Assembly: GCF_004217615.1 (NCBI RefSeq)
Contig: NZ_SHLD01000001.1
Location: 5,456,001-5,520,000 of the forward strand
Length of the DNA: 64,000 bases
Source: Micromonospora kangleipakensis
GTDB lineage: Bacteria > Actinomycetota > Actinomycetes > Mycobacteriales > Micromonosporaceae
Reading direction: 5' to 3'
The notes beneath the pieces were generated by a model that made no database searches, was not told where the DNA came from, and was given only the letters and a program-made list of their open reading frames with translations. The translations under genes and the position numbers were made by a program. Positions 53,070-61,990 of the stretch are shown here, piece after piece (position 1 is the first letter of the stretch; every line of letters begins with the position of its first letter).

Positions 53070-56000
53070 CGGGTCACCTCCATCGTCGAGGGCAGCGCCG
53101 GATCGACCACCTGGATCCGCAGTTCCGACTGGTACCGGCGGCCCTGGCTGTCCGGGACCCAGGCCAGGTCCGGGCCGGGCAGCGCCTCGCTGACCACGAT
53201 GGCCGCCGCGCCGCCGGCCTGCTGCCGTGCCGCCCGGACCATCGCGCAGAGGGACGACGCGAACATCGGGCTGGACAGGTCGACGTAGCACGGCTTCGTC
53301 TCGGTGGAGAGCTTCACGTAGACCCGTTCCGGCAGTCCCAACGACCGGCGCCAGCGCCGCACGGCCAGGTAACGACCGAGGCTTCCGGTGGCGCTGGCCA
53401 AGCCGGACTCGTCGATGCTCGTCCGCCAGGTCTCCCGTACGGCGACCAGCCGGTCGATCACGATCCGGGGGGTGTGCGACCGGGTGGTGACCAGCTTGAA
53501 GCCGTCGGCCGCGTGCATCGACAGCAGTTCGCTGAACACCTCCAGCAGCGGCCAGGGCCCGTGCCCGGCCCCGTCCACCACCAGCTCCCCGCCGACGGGG
53601 CGCACCCGCAGGGCGGTGATCGGCACGCACCGCGGATCGGCGCCGGGTGCCGGTACGAAGGCGAGCTGGACATCCGTCCGGTGCTGCAGGGCGAAGGTCA
53701 CCCGGGCGGTGTGCCGCGGCATCGACGGCGGGAAGAGCAGACGTACCCGGCCGGGGCCGAGGTCCGCGGCGAGCCAGTCCGCCAGCTGCTCGGGCGCGTC
53801 GTGACCGGAGGCGAACACCGAGTTGTCCAGGGTGGACCAGGCGGTGTGCAGCTCGCCGAGCACGACGGTCGCCGCACCCCGGTCGATCTCCTCGACGCTG
53901 GCGGCGCAGATCTGCAGGTCCGGACTGTGGATCCGGCCCGCCGACCAGCCGGGACGGTCGGCCGGGAAGATCTCGTCGACCCGGGTGGCCAGGTCGGCGG
54001 CGGACAGCTCCACCAGCCGGGTGTCCCCGGTCGGGTCGTCGTCCAGCCCGGTCAACCGACCGAACCGCGTCGCGAGCCTGGCCGAGACCGCGTCGATCGG
54101 CCGCTCCCCGGTGCCGAAGAGCGGCCCCTGGGCCAGGTACCAGAAGTCGGCGAAGCCCACCTCGGGGTCGCCCGCCTCGGCGGCCAACTCCTCGTAGAGT
54201 CCCCGGAACGCCACCCCGTACGCCTCGGCGATCGCCACGGTCAACCAGCGGGCCGCCCGCAGCAGCACGTCGAGCGGCGCGGCCACGGTGTCCAGCACGG
54301 CCGCCCCCAGTGTCACGTCGAGGTCCCGGACGGTGTCCTCGTAGCAGACGGCCCGGCCGGCGTACGTCTCGCCCGGCCGGTGCATGGCGGGTTGGCCGGT
54401 CAGCTCGGTGAAGTCGGCGTGCAGGGCCCGCAGCGACCGGTACAGCCGGTCCGGGTCGCCGGCCGCCGCCGCGACCTCGTCCCGCGCCGCGCACAGCCGG
54501 GCGAAGTCCGCCTCGACCGGCCGTCGCAGGTCCGCCTCCCCGATCCCCTCGATCACCTCGCGAAGTCGACCCTCCGCCGCGCCGCTCATCGGCAGGGAGA
54601 CCCCCCACCAGAGCAGACCGCGGTCGACCAGCCGATCCAGCAAGAGGTAGATGTTGTCGTCGTTGCGCAGTCCGCGTTGCGCGGTCGGCTCCTCCGCCAC
54701 CAGGTGCCGGGCGATCTCGACCACCGGCGTCCGGCCGTCCAGCCGGGCGACCACCGCCGCCTCGGCGGGGCTGAGCACGACCGCTGGTGCCGCCGGGCGC
54801 GACACCCGCCGCTCGTCGGCGAGCCGGTACGGCGCGTGCAGCCCGGCCGGCAACCAGCGGCGGACGGCCGGGTCGGTGGCGATCCGGTCACCGAACGCCG
54901 CCAGCGCCCGCCACTCGAAGGCGACCATCCGGCGCCGGACCAGCGCCGGGCCGGCCGTGATGCTGGTCGTCGGGGTCCGCCGGGTGAGCGTCGCCCAGCA
55001 GATCGGCCCGAAGAAGCCGATGGTGTCGTTCTTCGCCGTGTACCGCTGCCAGTACCGGCCGATCGCCTGCTCGCGGGCCCGCCGCTTGTCGTGGCTCCGC
55101 TCGTCCGGGCCGCCCCGGCGCACCGAGTCCAGGGCGGTGAGCGCGTTGAGGTTCTGCCAGGTCACCGCCTCCCGGAACAGCGGATCGCCGGCCAGGTCGT
55201 AGATCATCTTGCTGGTCTCGGCCACCGCGGCGCCCAGCACCGGCAGCAGTTCGGCCTCGGTCACGGTGCCGTCCAGGTGGGCGTCCGCCACCGCGGCCAG
55301 CTCCGGCGCGGTCAGCCGCAGCACCCCGTCGGCCGGGAAGCCGGCGGCCCGCAGCACACCCTCGCGCCACACCCGCCAACCACCGCTGCCGAGCGGGATC
55401 AGGTGCTCGGCCACCGGGTCCGACCCCGGCGACCGTTCCTCCGCCGGGGTCCGCGGGCCAGGCGTGGCCCCGGCGGTCGCGGTGCCCGTTGTGGTCGCGG
55501 TGCCGGCCCGGACCGTCGTCGTGGTGCCGGTGGCCGCGAGCAGGTCTGCGCCGACCAGCGCGGCCACCTCTTCGGCCCGCTCGGCGAAGAACAGGTGTCC
55601 ACCCTGGATCGTGCGCACAGTGCAGCCGACCGCGGTGTGTTCGGCCCAGTGGGCCATCGTCATCGGATCGGCGTCCCGGTCGCCGGTGCCGGCCAGACAG
55701 ACCAACGGCACCGGCACCGGCGCCTCCGGTCGGTACGTGTACCGGTTGAGCCAGTCGAAGTCGGCCCGCAGCGCCGGAAGGATCAGATCCAGCAGCTCCG
55801 GTACGTCCCGCACCCCCTGCGGCAGGCCACCCAGCTCGGCGATGCGGGCCAGGAACTCCTCGTCCGGCAGGTCGGCGATCCGGGCCAGCGTCTTCGGCAG
55901 CTGCGGCGGTCGGCTCCCGCCCAGGTAGAGCCGGCTCGGCAGCCGGGCGCCCAGGCGGCGCAGTTCGCGGACCACCTCGAAGGCGAGCAGGCCGCCCATG

Positions 56001-56305
56001 CTGTGCCCGTACATCGCGTAGGGCCGGTCGGCCCGCTGCCGGACCGCCTCGACCACCTGGCCGAGGTCGAAGGTCGGCGATTCGATGATCCGCGCCTCCC
56101 GCCCGGGCAGGGCCAGCACGTCGAGTCCCACTCCGGCGGGCAGGGCCGCCGGCCAGTCCCGGAAGCTGCTCGGGCCGGCCCCGGCGGGCGGCAGGCAGAG
56201 CAGCAGCGGACCGGAGTCGGCCGGGGGACGCAGGCTGACGTACCACTGTGCCGCCGGGGTCACGGGTCGGCCCGCCGTCCCGGTCCGGGCGTCGGCGGCG
56301 CTCAT
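53066..56305 (-). CDS. Fusion of type II thioesterase with LanB-type glutamylation domain
   Basis: A 1079-aa fusion. Residues ~20-250 are a complete alpha/beta-hydrolase thioesterase with Ser102 (GHSMGG), an Asp in GDRDADP and His237 (GGHLFF). A Thr/Gly/Ala-rich linker (~255-290) follows. Residues ~300-1079 match the N-terminal, tRNA-dependent glutamylation domain of lantibiotic dehydratases: RYTAKNDTIGFFGPICWA (421-438), the KLSTETKPCYVDLSSP region, and the closing SEALPGPDLAWVPD and YQSELR. The elimination domain of full LanB enzymes is absent, as in PEARL enzymes, which attach amino acids from aminoacyl-tRNA to a peptide. Role here unknown. It is coupled to both neighbours by ATGA overlaps. 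Confidence 0.88.
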   Translation of the reverse strand: MSAADARTGTAGRPVTPAAQWYVSLRPPADSGPLLLCLPPAGAGPSSFRDWPAALPAGVGLDVLALPGREARIIESPTFDLGQVVEAVRQRADRPYAMYGHSMGGLLAFEVVRELRRLGARLPSRLYLGGSRPPQLPKTLARIADLPDEEFLARIAELGGLPQGVRDVPELLDLILPALRADFDWLNRYTYRPEAPVPVPLVCLAGTGDRDADPMTMAHWAEHTAVGCTVRTIQGGHLFFAERAEEVAALVGADLLAATGTTTTVRAGTATTTGTATAGATPGPRTPAEERSPGSDPVAEHLIPLGSGGWRVWREGVLRAAGFPADGVLRLTAPELAAVADAHLDGTVTEAELLPVLGAAVAETSKMIYDLAGDPLFREAVTWQNLNALTALDSVRRGGPDERSHDKRRAREQAIGRYWQRYTAKNDTIGFFGPICWATLTRRTPTTSITAGPALVRRRMVAFEWRALAAFGDRIATDPAVRRWLPAGLHAPYRLADERRVSRPAAPAVVLSPAEAAVVARLDGRTPVVEIARHLVAEEPTAQRGLRNDDNIYLLLDRLVDRGLLWWGVSLPMSGAAEGRLREVIEGIGEADLRRPVEADFARLCAARDEVAAAAGDPDRLYRSLRALHADFTELTGQPAMHRPGETYAGRAVCYEDTVRDLDVTLGAAVLDTVAAPLDVLLRAARWLTVAIAEAYGVAFRGLYEELAAEAGDPEVGFADFWYLAQGPLFGTGERPIDAVSARLATRFGRLTGLDDDPTGDTRLVELSAADLATRVDEIFPADRPGWSAGRIHSPDLQICAASVEEIDRGAATVVLGELHTAWSTLDNSVFASGHDAPEQLADWLAADLGPGRVRLLFPPSMPRHTARVTFALQHRTDVQLAFVPAPGADPRCVPITALRVRPVGGELVVDGAGHGPWPLLEVFSELLSMHAADGFKLVTTRSHTPRIVIDRLVAVRETWRTSIDESGLASATGSLGRYLAVRRWRRSLGLPERVYVKLSTETKPCYVDLSSPMFASSLCAMVRAARQQAGGAAAIVVSEALPGPDLAWVPDSQGRRYQSELRIQVVDPALPSTMEVTR

Positions 56306-58053
56306 GGCCGCACCCCGGTCAGCGGCGCGGGCCCGGCTGGCTCGATCCAGTGCCGGTCGCGCTGGAACGGGTAGCCGGGCAGCGGCACCCGCCGCCCGGC
56401 GGTCGCGGGCACCTCACCGCCGCGCAGCCACTCGGCGGCCCGGTCACCCAGTTCGGCCGGGGCGTCCGCGGGCACCGGCCCGACGACCCGGGCCTCCTCG
56501 GGCTCCGACCCCGTGGCCAGCGACCGCAGCGCCGCCACCGCCCCGGACCGGTCCCGGGCCACGACGGCGGCCCGGTGCGGCAGCCGTCGCCGGCCGGTCG
56601 CCAGGTTGTACGCCGCATCGGTCAGCGATCGATCGGACCCGGTGTCGAGGTGCTCCACCAGTCGACCGGCGAGCTGGCGCAGCGCCCGGGGGCCGGCCGC
56701 GCTCAGCGGCAGCAGTGCCCAGGGTGGTCCCCCGTCCGCCGCCGGGCGGACCGGTGGTTCCTCGACCAGCACGTGCGCGTTGGTGCCGCCGAGCCCGAAG
56801 GAGCTGACCCCGGCCCGCCGGGGACCGGCCCACTTCTGCTCGGTCGCGGTGACCACGAAGGGGGTGGCCGCCAGGTCGACGTCCCGGTGGGGCCGCCTGA
56901 AGTGCAGCGTGCCGGGGATGACCCCGTGCCGCACGGCGAGCACCGCCTTGATCAGGCCGATCACCCCGGCGGCGGCGTCCAGGTTGCCGATGCCGGACTT
57001 CACCGAGCCCAGGACGCAGTACCCGGACCGGTCGGTGTGCATCCGGAAGGCCCGGGTCAGGGACTGGATCTCCAGCGCGTCGCCGATCGCGGTGCCACTG
57101 CCGTGCCCCTCGACGAAGCCGACGTCGGTCGGTTGCCAACCGGCTGCGGCGAGCGCCTCCGCCACCACGGCGGCCTGCCCGGTGACGCCCGGGGCGGTGA
57201 AACCGGCGCGGTCGGCGCCGTCGTTGTTCACCGCCCAGCCGGCCAGCACCCCGTAGATGTGGTCGTCGTCCTCGACCGCGTCGGCGAGCCGCTTGAGCAG
57301 TACCGCCCCGGCGCCGTTGCCGAACACCTGGCCGGAGGCGTCCGCGTCGTACGGCCGGCAGGCGCCGTCGGCGGCGAGCGTGCCACCGGGACGGTGCCGG
57401 TAGCCGATCTGCCGGGTGGACACCACCGCGGCGCCTCCGGCGATCGCCAGGTCGCACCGGTAGTCGAGCAGGCTCTGTGCCGCCTGGCAGACCGACACCA
57501 GCGACGACGAGCAGGAGGTCTGCACGGCGACCGCCGGACCGGTCAGGTCCAACGCGTATGCCACCCGGCTCGGCAGGTAGTCACAGGTGCCGCCGGCCAG
57601 CAGGTCGTCCCAGTCCTCCGGCAGGCTGCCGGCCGGCTGCACGGCCGGGTTTCCGAGCAGGTGGTGACGCAGGTAGCGGTTGGCGGCGCAGCCGGCGAAC
57701 ACCCCGATCTGGGTCTCCGGGTCCGGCCGGCCGTAGCCGCCGTCCTCGAGCGCCCACCAGGCCACCTCGAGGAAGAGCCGGTGCTGCGGATCCAGCAGGG
57801 CGGCATCGGCCGCGGAGTAGCCGAACAGCGCCGCGTCGAAGTCGGTGAGCCCGGCCAGCCGACCGAAGGCGGGCACGAAGCTGGCGTCGTTGGCCGTCTC
57901 GGCGGGCAGCCCGGCCGCCGTCAGTTCGGTGGCGGAGAACCGCCGTACCGCGTCGGTCCCAGCGGTGAGATTCGCCCAGAACTCGGCCGGTCCCTCGGCA
58001 CCGGGCACCCGGCAGGCCAGCCCGACGATCGCGATCCGGTCGTCGTCCGTCAT
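56302..58053 (-). CDS. Stand-alone ketosynthase with His-to-Asn in third motif
   Basis: A 583-aa type I-style KS with no AT, reductive or carrier domain. The active-site Cys181 is in TSCSSS and His317 in EGHGSG. The third catalytic motif, normally K-S-N-I-G-H, reads KSGIGNLDA, so Asn357 replaces the His needed for decarboxylative condensation. After the KS comes a short linker that ends PLPGYPFQRDRHW, the post-AT-type signature, as if the AT had been lost. It probably acts as a non-elongating gatekeeper or transacylase (KS0-like). It starts 58 bases after the A-PCP stop, with an AAAGGTGGGG site, and overlaps the TE-LanB start. Confidence 0.88.
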   Translation of the reverse strand: MTDDDRIAIVGLACRVPGAEGPAEFWANLTAGTDAVRRFSATELTAAGLPAETANDASFVPAFGRLAGLTDFDAALFGYSAADAALLDPQHRLFLEVAWWALEDGGYGRPDPETQIGVFAGCAANRYLRHHLLGNPAVQPAGSLPEDWDDLLAGGTCDYLPSRVAYALDLTGPAVAVQTSCSSSLVSVCQAAQSLLDYRCDLAIAGGAAVVSTRQIGYRHRPGGTLAADGACRPYDADASGQVFGNGAGAVLLKRLADAVEDDDHIYGVLAGWAVNNDGADRAGFTAPGVTGQAAVVAEALAAAGWQPTDVGFVEGHGSGTAIGDALEIQSLTRAFRMHTDRSGYCVLGSVKSGIGNLDAAAGVIGLIKAVLAVRHGVIPGTLHFRRPHRDVDLAATPFVVTATEQKWAGPRRAGVSSFGLGGTNAHVLVEEPPVRPAADGGPPWALLPLSAAGPRALRQLAGRLVEHLDTGSDRSLTDAAYNLATGRRRLPHRAAVVARDRSGAVAALRSLATGSEPEEARVVGPVPADAPAELGDRAAEWLRGGEVPATAGRRVPLPGYPFQRDRHWIEPAGPAPLTGVRP

Positions 58054-58111
58054 TCCGCCCCACCTTTCGTTCGCGACTGCGGGGCTCGCAAACCCGGCTC
58101 ACTCCTCGCGC

Positions 58112-60607
58112 TCACGCTGTCTCCCCTGACCGCGCCCGGCGGCGTCGGCGCATCCGACCGGCGGCGCGCAGCAGCGCACCGTCCTCCCCTCCCGGCCCGT
58201 CGACCGGAACGCCTTCGCGCAGCTGGGCGGCCAGCCCGGCGACGGTGGGAAACTCGAACAGCCGCACCAGCGGGATCCGCCGGTTCAACGTCGCCTGCAG
58301 GCGCTGCTGCACCAGCGCCATCAGCAGCGAATGGCCACCCAGGTCGACGAAGGCCGTCTCCCGGCCGACCCGGTCCAGGCCGAGCACCTCGCACCAGGTC
58401 GCGGCGATGATCGCCTCCAGCGGGTCCTGGCCGGCCGCGTCGACGAATGGCCCCGGTGGCGGCGGCGGAAGGGCGGCGACGTCCAGCTTGCCGGTCACCC
58501 CCATCGGCAGGGCGTCCACCGCCACCACGGTGCGGGGCAGCATGAAGTCGGGCAGCCGGATCGCCAGGCCGGCCCGCAGCGCTGTCGGTTCGACCGAGGC
58601 GTCGGGCGACGGCACGACGTACCCGATGATCTCCTTGTCGCCCGCGCCGGCACCGCCGGTCCGGCGTTGGGCCACGACGGCGGCGTGCCCGACGCCCGGC
58701 AGGGCGGCCAGGGCGGCCTCCACCTCGCCCAGTTCGACCCGGTGCCCGCGGATCTTCACCAGCCGGTCCGCCCGGCCGAGATAGACCAGCCGTCCGTCCG
58801 GCAGCCGCCGGGCCAGGTCCCCCGTCCGGTACGTCCGGACCCCGTCATGGTCGCCGAACCGGCCGGCGGTCAGCTCGGGCAACCGCCAGTAGCCGAGCGC
58901 CACGTGCGCCGAACGGACCGCCACCTCACCGGTCAGGCAGGTGGGCCGGCCCGCCGGGTCGAGCAGCAGGACGTCGATGCCGTCCAGCGGATGCCCGACC
59001 GGCACGACCGCGTGCGCCAGCGGCGCGTCGGCCGGCAGGTGGTCCTGCGCGGCGAAACTGATCTCGGTCGTGCCGTAGCCGTTCACGAACACGGCGCCCG
59101 GGGCGAAGTGGCGACGGGCGAGCTCGACGTCGTGCCGGGTCACCTCCTCGCCCCCGAGCAGCACGGCGCGGATGTCCGGCAGTGCGCCGTCCGGGCCGAG
59201 GCTGGCGCACAGATAGCGGTAGACGGTCGGCGTCGAGTGGTAGACGGTGACGCCCCGCGTCGCCAAGGTGCGGGCGAGGTGACCGAGGCCCTCGCTGCGG
59301 ATGTCCACCGGCACGACGGCGGCGCCGGACAGCAACGCGCTGAACGTGTCGGTGACCGCCATGTCGTAGCCGAACGAGGTGAGCACGCTGGTCCGGTCGG
59401 CGGGGGTCAGGGCGAAGTTGCGGATGTGGTTGCCGACGCCGAACAGCACGTTGCGGTGGCTCTGCACGACCCCCTTCGGGGTGCCGGTCGACCCGGACGT
59501 GTAGAGCAGGTACGCCGGGTCGTCCGGGCCGGCCGGGGTGGCCAGCCCGACGGCCAGGTCGGCCAGGTCGGCCGGTCCGACCGCCGACGCCACCGGCACG
59601 ATGCGCAGGTCGGCCCGGCCGGCGAGGTCCCGCAACCGGTCCGCCAGGTCGGCGTGTGCGGCGTCGGTGAGCAGCACGTCCGCATCGCTGTCGGCGAGGA
59701 TGTGGGCCAACCGGTGCGCCGGGAAGGTCGGGTCGAGCGGGACGTAGGCCCGGCCGGCGGAGAGCGCCGCGAGCAGCGCGACGACGGTACCGGCGCCGTG
59801 CCGGCAGAGCAGCGCGACCTGGCCGCCCTGTCGCGTCCCGGCCGTGGACCGGATGACCGTGGCGGTCGCCACCACCGCCGACGCCAACTTCCGGTAGGTC
59901 AGGCACCCGTCGTCGGCGAGCACCGCCGGGTGGTCCGGCGTCCGACGCAGCTGCGCGGCGAACGCGCCCGGGATGGTGTCTCCCGGTGCGCGTTCAGGTC
60001 GGGCGCCGGCAGCGCCGCCGTGCAGTTCGGCCCACCGGGACGCCCGGCGCCGCTCGTACGCCGAGACCGGCAGCAGGTGCGCGGTGGAGACACCGTCGTC
60101 GCCGGCGAGCGCGGCGAGCAGGGTGACCAGGTCGGCCAGCAGCGGTTCGACCAGCTCCGCCGGACAGTCACCGAGCCGGATCTCCCACCGCGACACGTCG
60201 GTCCGGGTCGCCAGCTCGATCCCGTCGGCGAACGGTGCGACCGGCGCCGACGACGACTCGGCCGATCCGGCCGACGGGTCGGCGCACTCGTCGGTGCGGC
60301 TCGTCCGCCGGATCGGCGCGGCCACGCCGGTCAGCACCTCCCGGACCGGCCGGTCACCGGTGAGGTCCAGCAGGTACCCGGCGTCCGGGCAGCGGACCGG
60401 GACCGTGGACCGCCCGGTCCAGCGGCGTACCAGCAGGGCCACCGCGACCACCGCCACGACCTCCCGCGGTACGCCGTGGCGGGCGGCGAGTTCGGTCAGC
60501 CGCCTGCTCAGCCCGGCGTCGAGCACGACCGTCGAACGGCGCTCAGGCGGCTCCGGTTCGGCGGTCGTGACCGGACCTGACACCAGCGGGGTGGGGGTCG
60601 GCCCCAT
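58112..60607 (-). CDS. NRPS initiation-type protein: vestigial C, A, PCP
   Basis: An 831-aa synthetase. The first ~200 residues resemble the C-terminal half of a condensation domain and lack HHxxxDG, so they cannot condense. The A domain follows (~210-690), with YTSGSTGTPKG and A10 GVTGKLD. Its pocket residues read approximately D-M-T-H-L-G-G-F-A-K, which I cannot match; the A4 segment FGYDMAVTD is atypical. PCP: Ser760 in LGGHS. The tail is Arg-rich (RMRRRRRARS). It is the first assembly-line protein in transcription order and probably loads the starter unit. Its ATG shares one base with the upstream TGA (TGATG). Confidence 0.88.
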   Translation of the reverse strand: MGPTPTPLVSGPVTTAEPEPPERRSTVVLDAGLSRRLTELAARHGVPREVVAVVAVALLVRRWTGRSTVPVRCPDAGYLLDLTGDRPVREVLTGVAAPIRRTSRTDECADPSAGSAESSSAPVAPFADGIELATRTDVSRWEIRLGDCPAELVEPLLADLVTLLAALAGDDGVSTAHLLPVSAYERRRASRWAELHGGAAGARPERAPGDTIPGAFAAQLRRTPDHPAVLADDGCLTYRKLASAVVATATVIRSTAGTRQGGQVALLCRHGAGTVVALLAALSAGRAYVPLDPTFPAHRLAHILADSDADVLLTDAAHADLADRLRDLAGRADLRIVPVASAVGPADLADLAVGLATPAGPDDPAYLLYTSGSTGTPKGVVQSHRNVLFGVGNHIRNFALTPADRTSVLTSFGYDMAVTDTFSALLSGAAVVPVDIRSEGLGHLARTLATRGVTVYHSTPTVYRYLCASLGPDGALPDIRAVLLGGEEVTRHDVELARRHFAPGAVFVNGYGTTEISFAAQDHLPADAPLAHAVVPVGHPLDGIDVLLLDPAGRPTCLTGEVAVRSAHVALGYWRLPELTAGRFGDHDGVRTYRTGDLARRLPDGRLVYLGRADRLVKIRGHRVELGEVEAALAALPGVGHAAVVAQRRTGGAGAGDKEIIGYVVPSPDASVEPTALRAGLAIRLPDFMLPRTVVAVDALPMGVTGKLDVAALPPPPPGPFVDAAGQDPLEAIIAATWCEVLGLDRVGRETAFVDLGGHSLLMALVQQRLQATLNRRIPLVRLFEFPTVAGLAAQLREGVPVDGPGGEDGALLRAAGRMRRRRRARSGETA

Positions 60608-61977
60608 CAGCGGCAACCGAGGACCGCCGCGGCGATCCCGTCCACGGTGGAAACCTCCGCGTCCGGCTCGGCCGTCACGTAGTCGGCGCCGGTGTAGCAG
60701 CCGGATCCGTGCAGCACGATCTCGTGGCCGGCCGGTACGATCCCGCGGTCGATCGCGTTGAGCACGCCGGTCAGGGCCATCACGATCGACCACTCGCGCA
60801 GCTGCGCGGGGTCCGCCGGGAGCGGGCGGGTGCCGTCTGCGAACCAGTCCCGCAGCATCGGGTAGCGCCGCACGCATTCGCGGCGGGACACCACGATGCC
60901 GTCGCCACCGAACCGTCGGACCAGGTCGTTCATCGCCGGTGACGTGACCGGCTCATGCGTGTAGAAGGTCGGGTCGAGGATCTCGTCCGGCTCGTCGGTG
61001 ACCTCGGGGAAGTGCGGATCCTCGCGCTGCGTCCACCCGCCGCCCGCCTGGTCCCGTTGGTAGCGGGGCAGGTGCGACCGGGAGAAGCTGTCATGCCGCA
61101 GGTTGAGCACCATGTCCGGAGTGCCGAGATGTTGCACGAGCAGGAAGCCGGGCCGATCCGCCGGCTCGGCCCGACCGGTCGCCTCGAGCACGTCCCGGCC
61201 GAGGTTGTAGCCGAGCAGCCCGTACGCGCTGGAGACGGCGTGCGCGTGCCAGCGCGGTGCGGCCGACGAGGTCGGCGACGCGTCGGCCTCGAACGCCGCG
61301 CGGGCGGCGTCGGCCACCAGGTAGTTGCGCAGGTCAAGGGAGTACCAGAGGTTCAGGCCGTACTTGTCGTACGCCTCGGCGGCGTACTCGTCGACGAACG
61401 CCCGGCCGAGCGCCTTGACGCCTTCGGCGGCGCCGCCGGTGAACCGCAACAGCGGGTTCAGTCGGCGCAGGGCGGGGTCGCCGGCCAACCGGTCGGACCG
61501 GAGCTTGTGCCGGGTGGACGCGGGAGCGAGGACGACCACCGACAGCTGGTCGGGCTTGACCAGACCGACCGCCAACGCCCGCCCCACCGCGTCACGCAGG
61601 GCGATTCCCTTGTTGGCCGAGGTGGGGGTGAAGATGCAGATCGACTCACCGGTACGCCGGATGTGCTCCACCGCTCGGGCCACGATGAGCATCGAGGCGA
61701 ACGTCTTCGTGGTGTGCGTGCCGGGGTTGCCGGTCAGGTCCATGAACTGGACCGGGTGCCCCTGGTACTCCCCCAACGAACGCCAGGTCGCCGTGGCCGC
61801 GGCGAAGAACTCCCGGATCTCGTCGGTCAGTACCGGCAGGTCGAAGCCGGGCGCGAAGCCGGGCGTTCCGGCCGTGCCTCCCGGGGCGGCGCCGCAACGG
61901 GCGACGGCGGCCGGAATCAGGTCGTAGTAGTCGACGATCAGGTTGCGGGCGTTGACGATGGGCGGCGTGGACAGCAT
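60607..61977 (-). CDS. Fold-II PLP-dependent-like enzyme (DUF6002-like)
   Basis: A 456-aa protein related at a distance to threonine synthase/cysteine synthase-type PLP enzymes. The likely cofactor lysine is Lys91 in NPGTHTTKTFAS, and the phosphate-binding loop may be TPTSANKGIALRDA. The C-terminal half has GGDGIVVSRREC and an ending HGSGCYTG, where GSGCYTG resembles a glycine-rich phosphate loop. I associate this pattern with DUF6002 proteins, which are found in secondary-metabolite clusters. AAGGAG precedes ATG 61977. Together with the NAD(P)-binding neighbour it probably makes an unusual amino acid, as the unrelated SbnA/SbnB pair does. The product is unknown. Confidence 0.6.
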   Translation of the reverse strand: MLSTPPIVNARNLIVDYYDLIPAAVARCGAAPGGTAGTPGFAPGFDLPVLTDEIREFFAAATATWRSLGEYQGHPVQFMDLTGNPGTHTTKTFASMLIVARAVEHIRRTGESICIFTPTSANKGIALRDAVGRALAVGLVKPDQLSVVVLAPASTRHKLRSDRLAGDPALRRLNPLLRFTGGAAEGVKALGRAFVDEYAAEAYDKYGLNLWYSLDLRNYLVADAARAAFEADASPTSSAAPRWHAHAVSSAYGLLGYNLGRDVLEATGRAEPADRPGFLLVQHLGTPDMVLNLRHDSFSRSHLPRYQRDQAGGGWTQREDPHFPEVTDEPDEILDPTFYTHEPVTSPAMNDLVRRFGGDGIVVSRRECVRRYPMLRDWFADGTRPLPADPAQLREWSIVMALTGVLNAIDRGIVPAGHEIVLHGSGCYTGADYVTAEPDAEVSTVDGIAAAVLGCR

Positions 61978-61990
61978 CTGGTCTCCTTGG

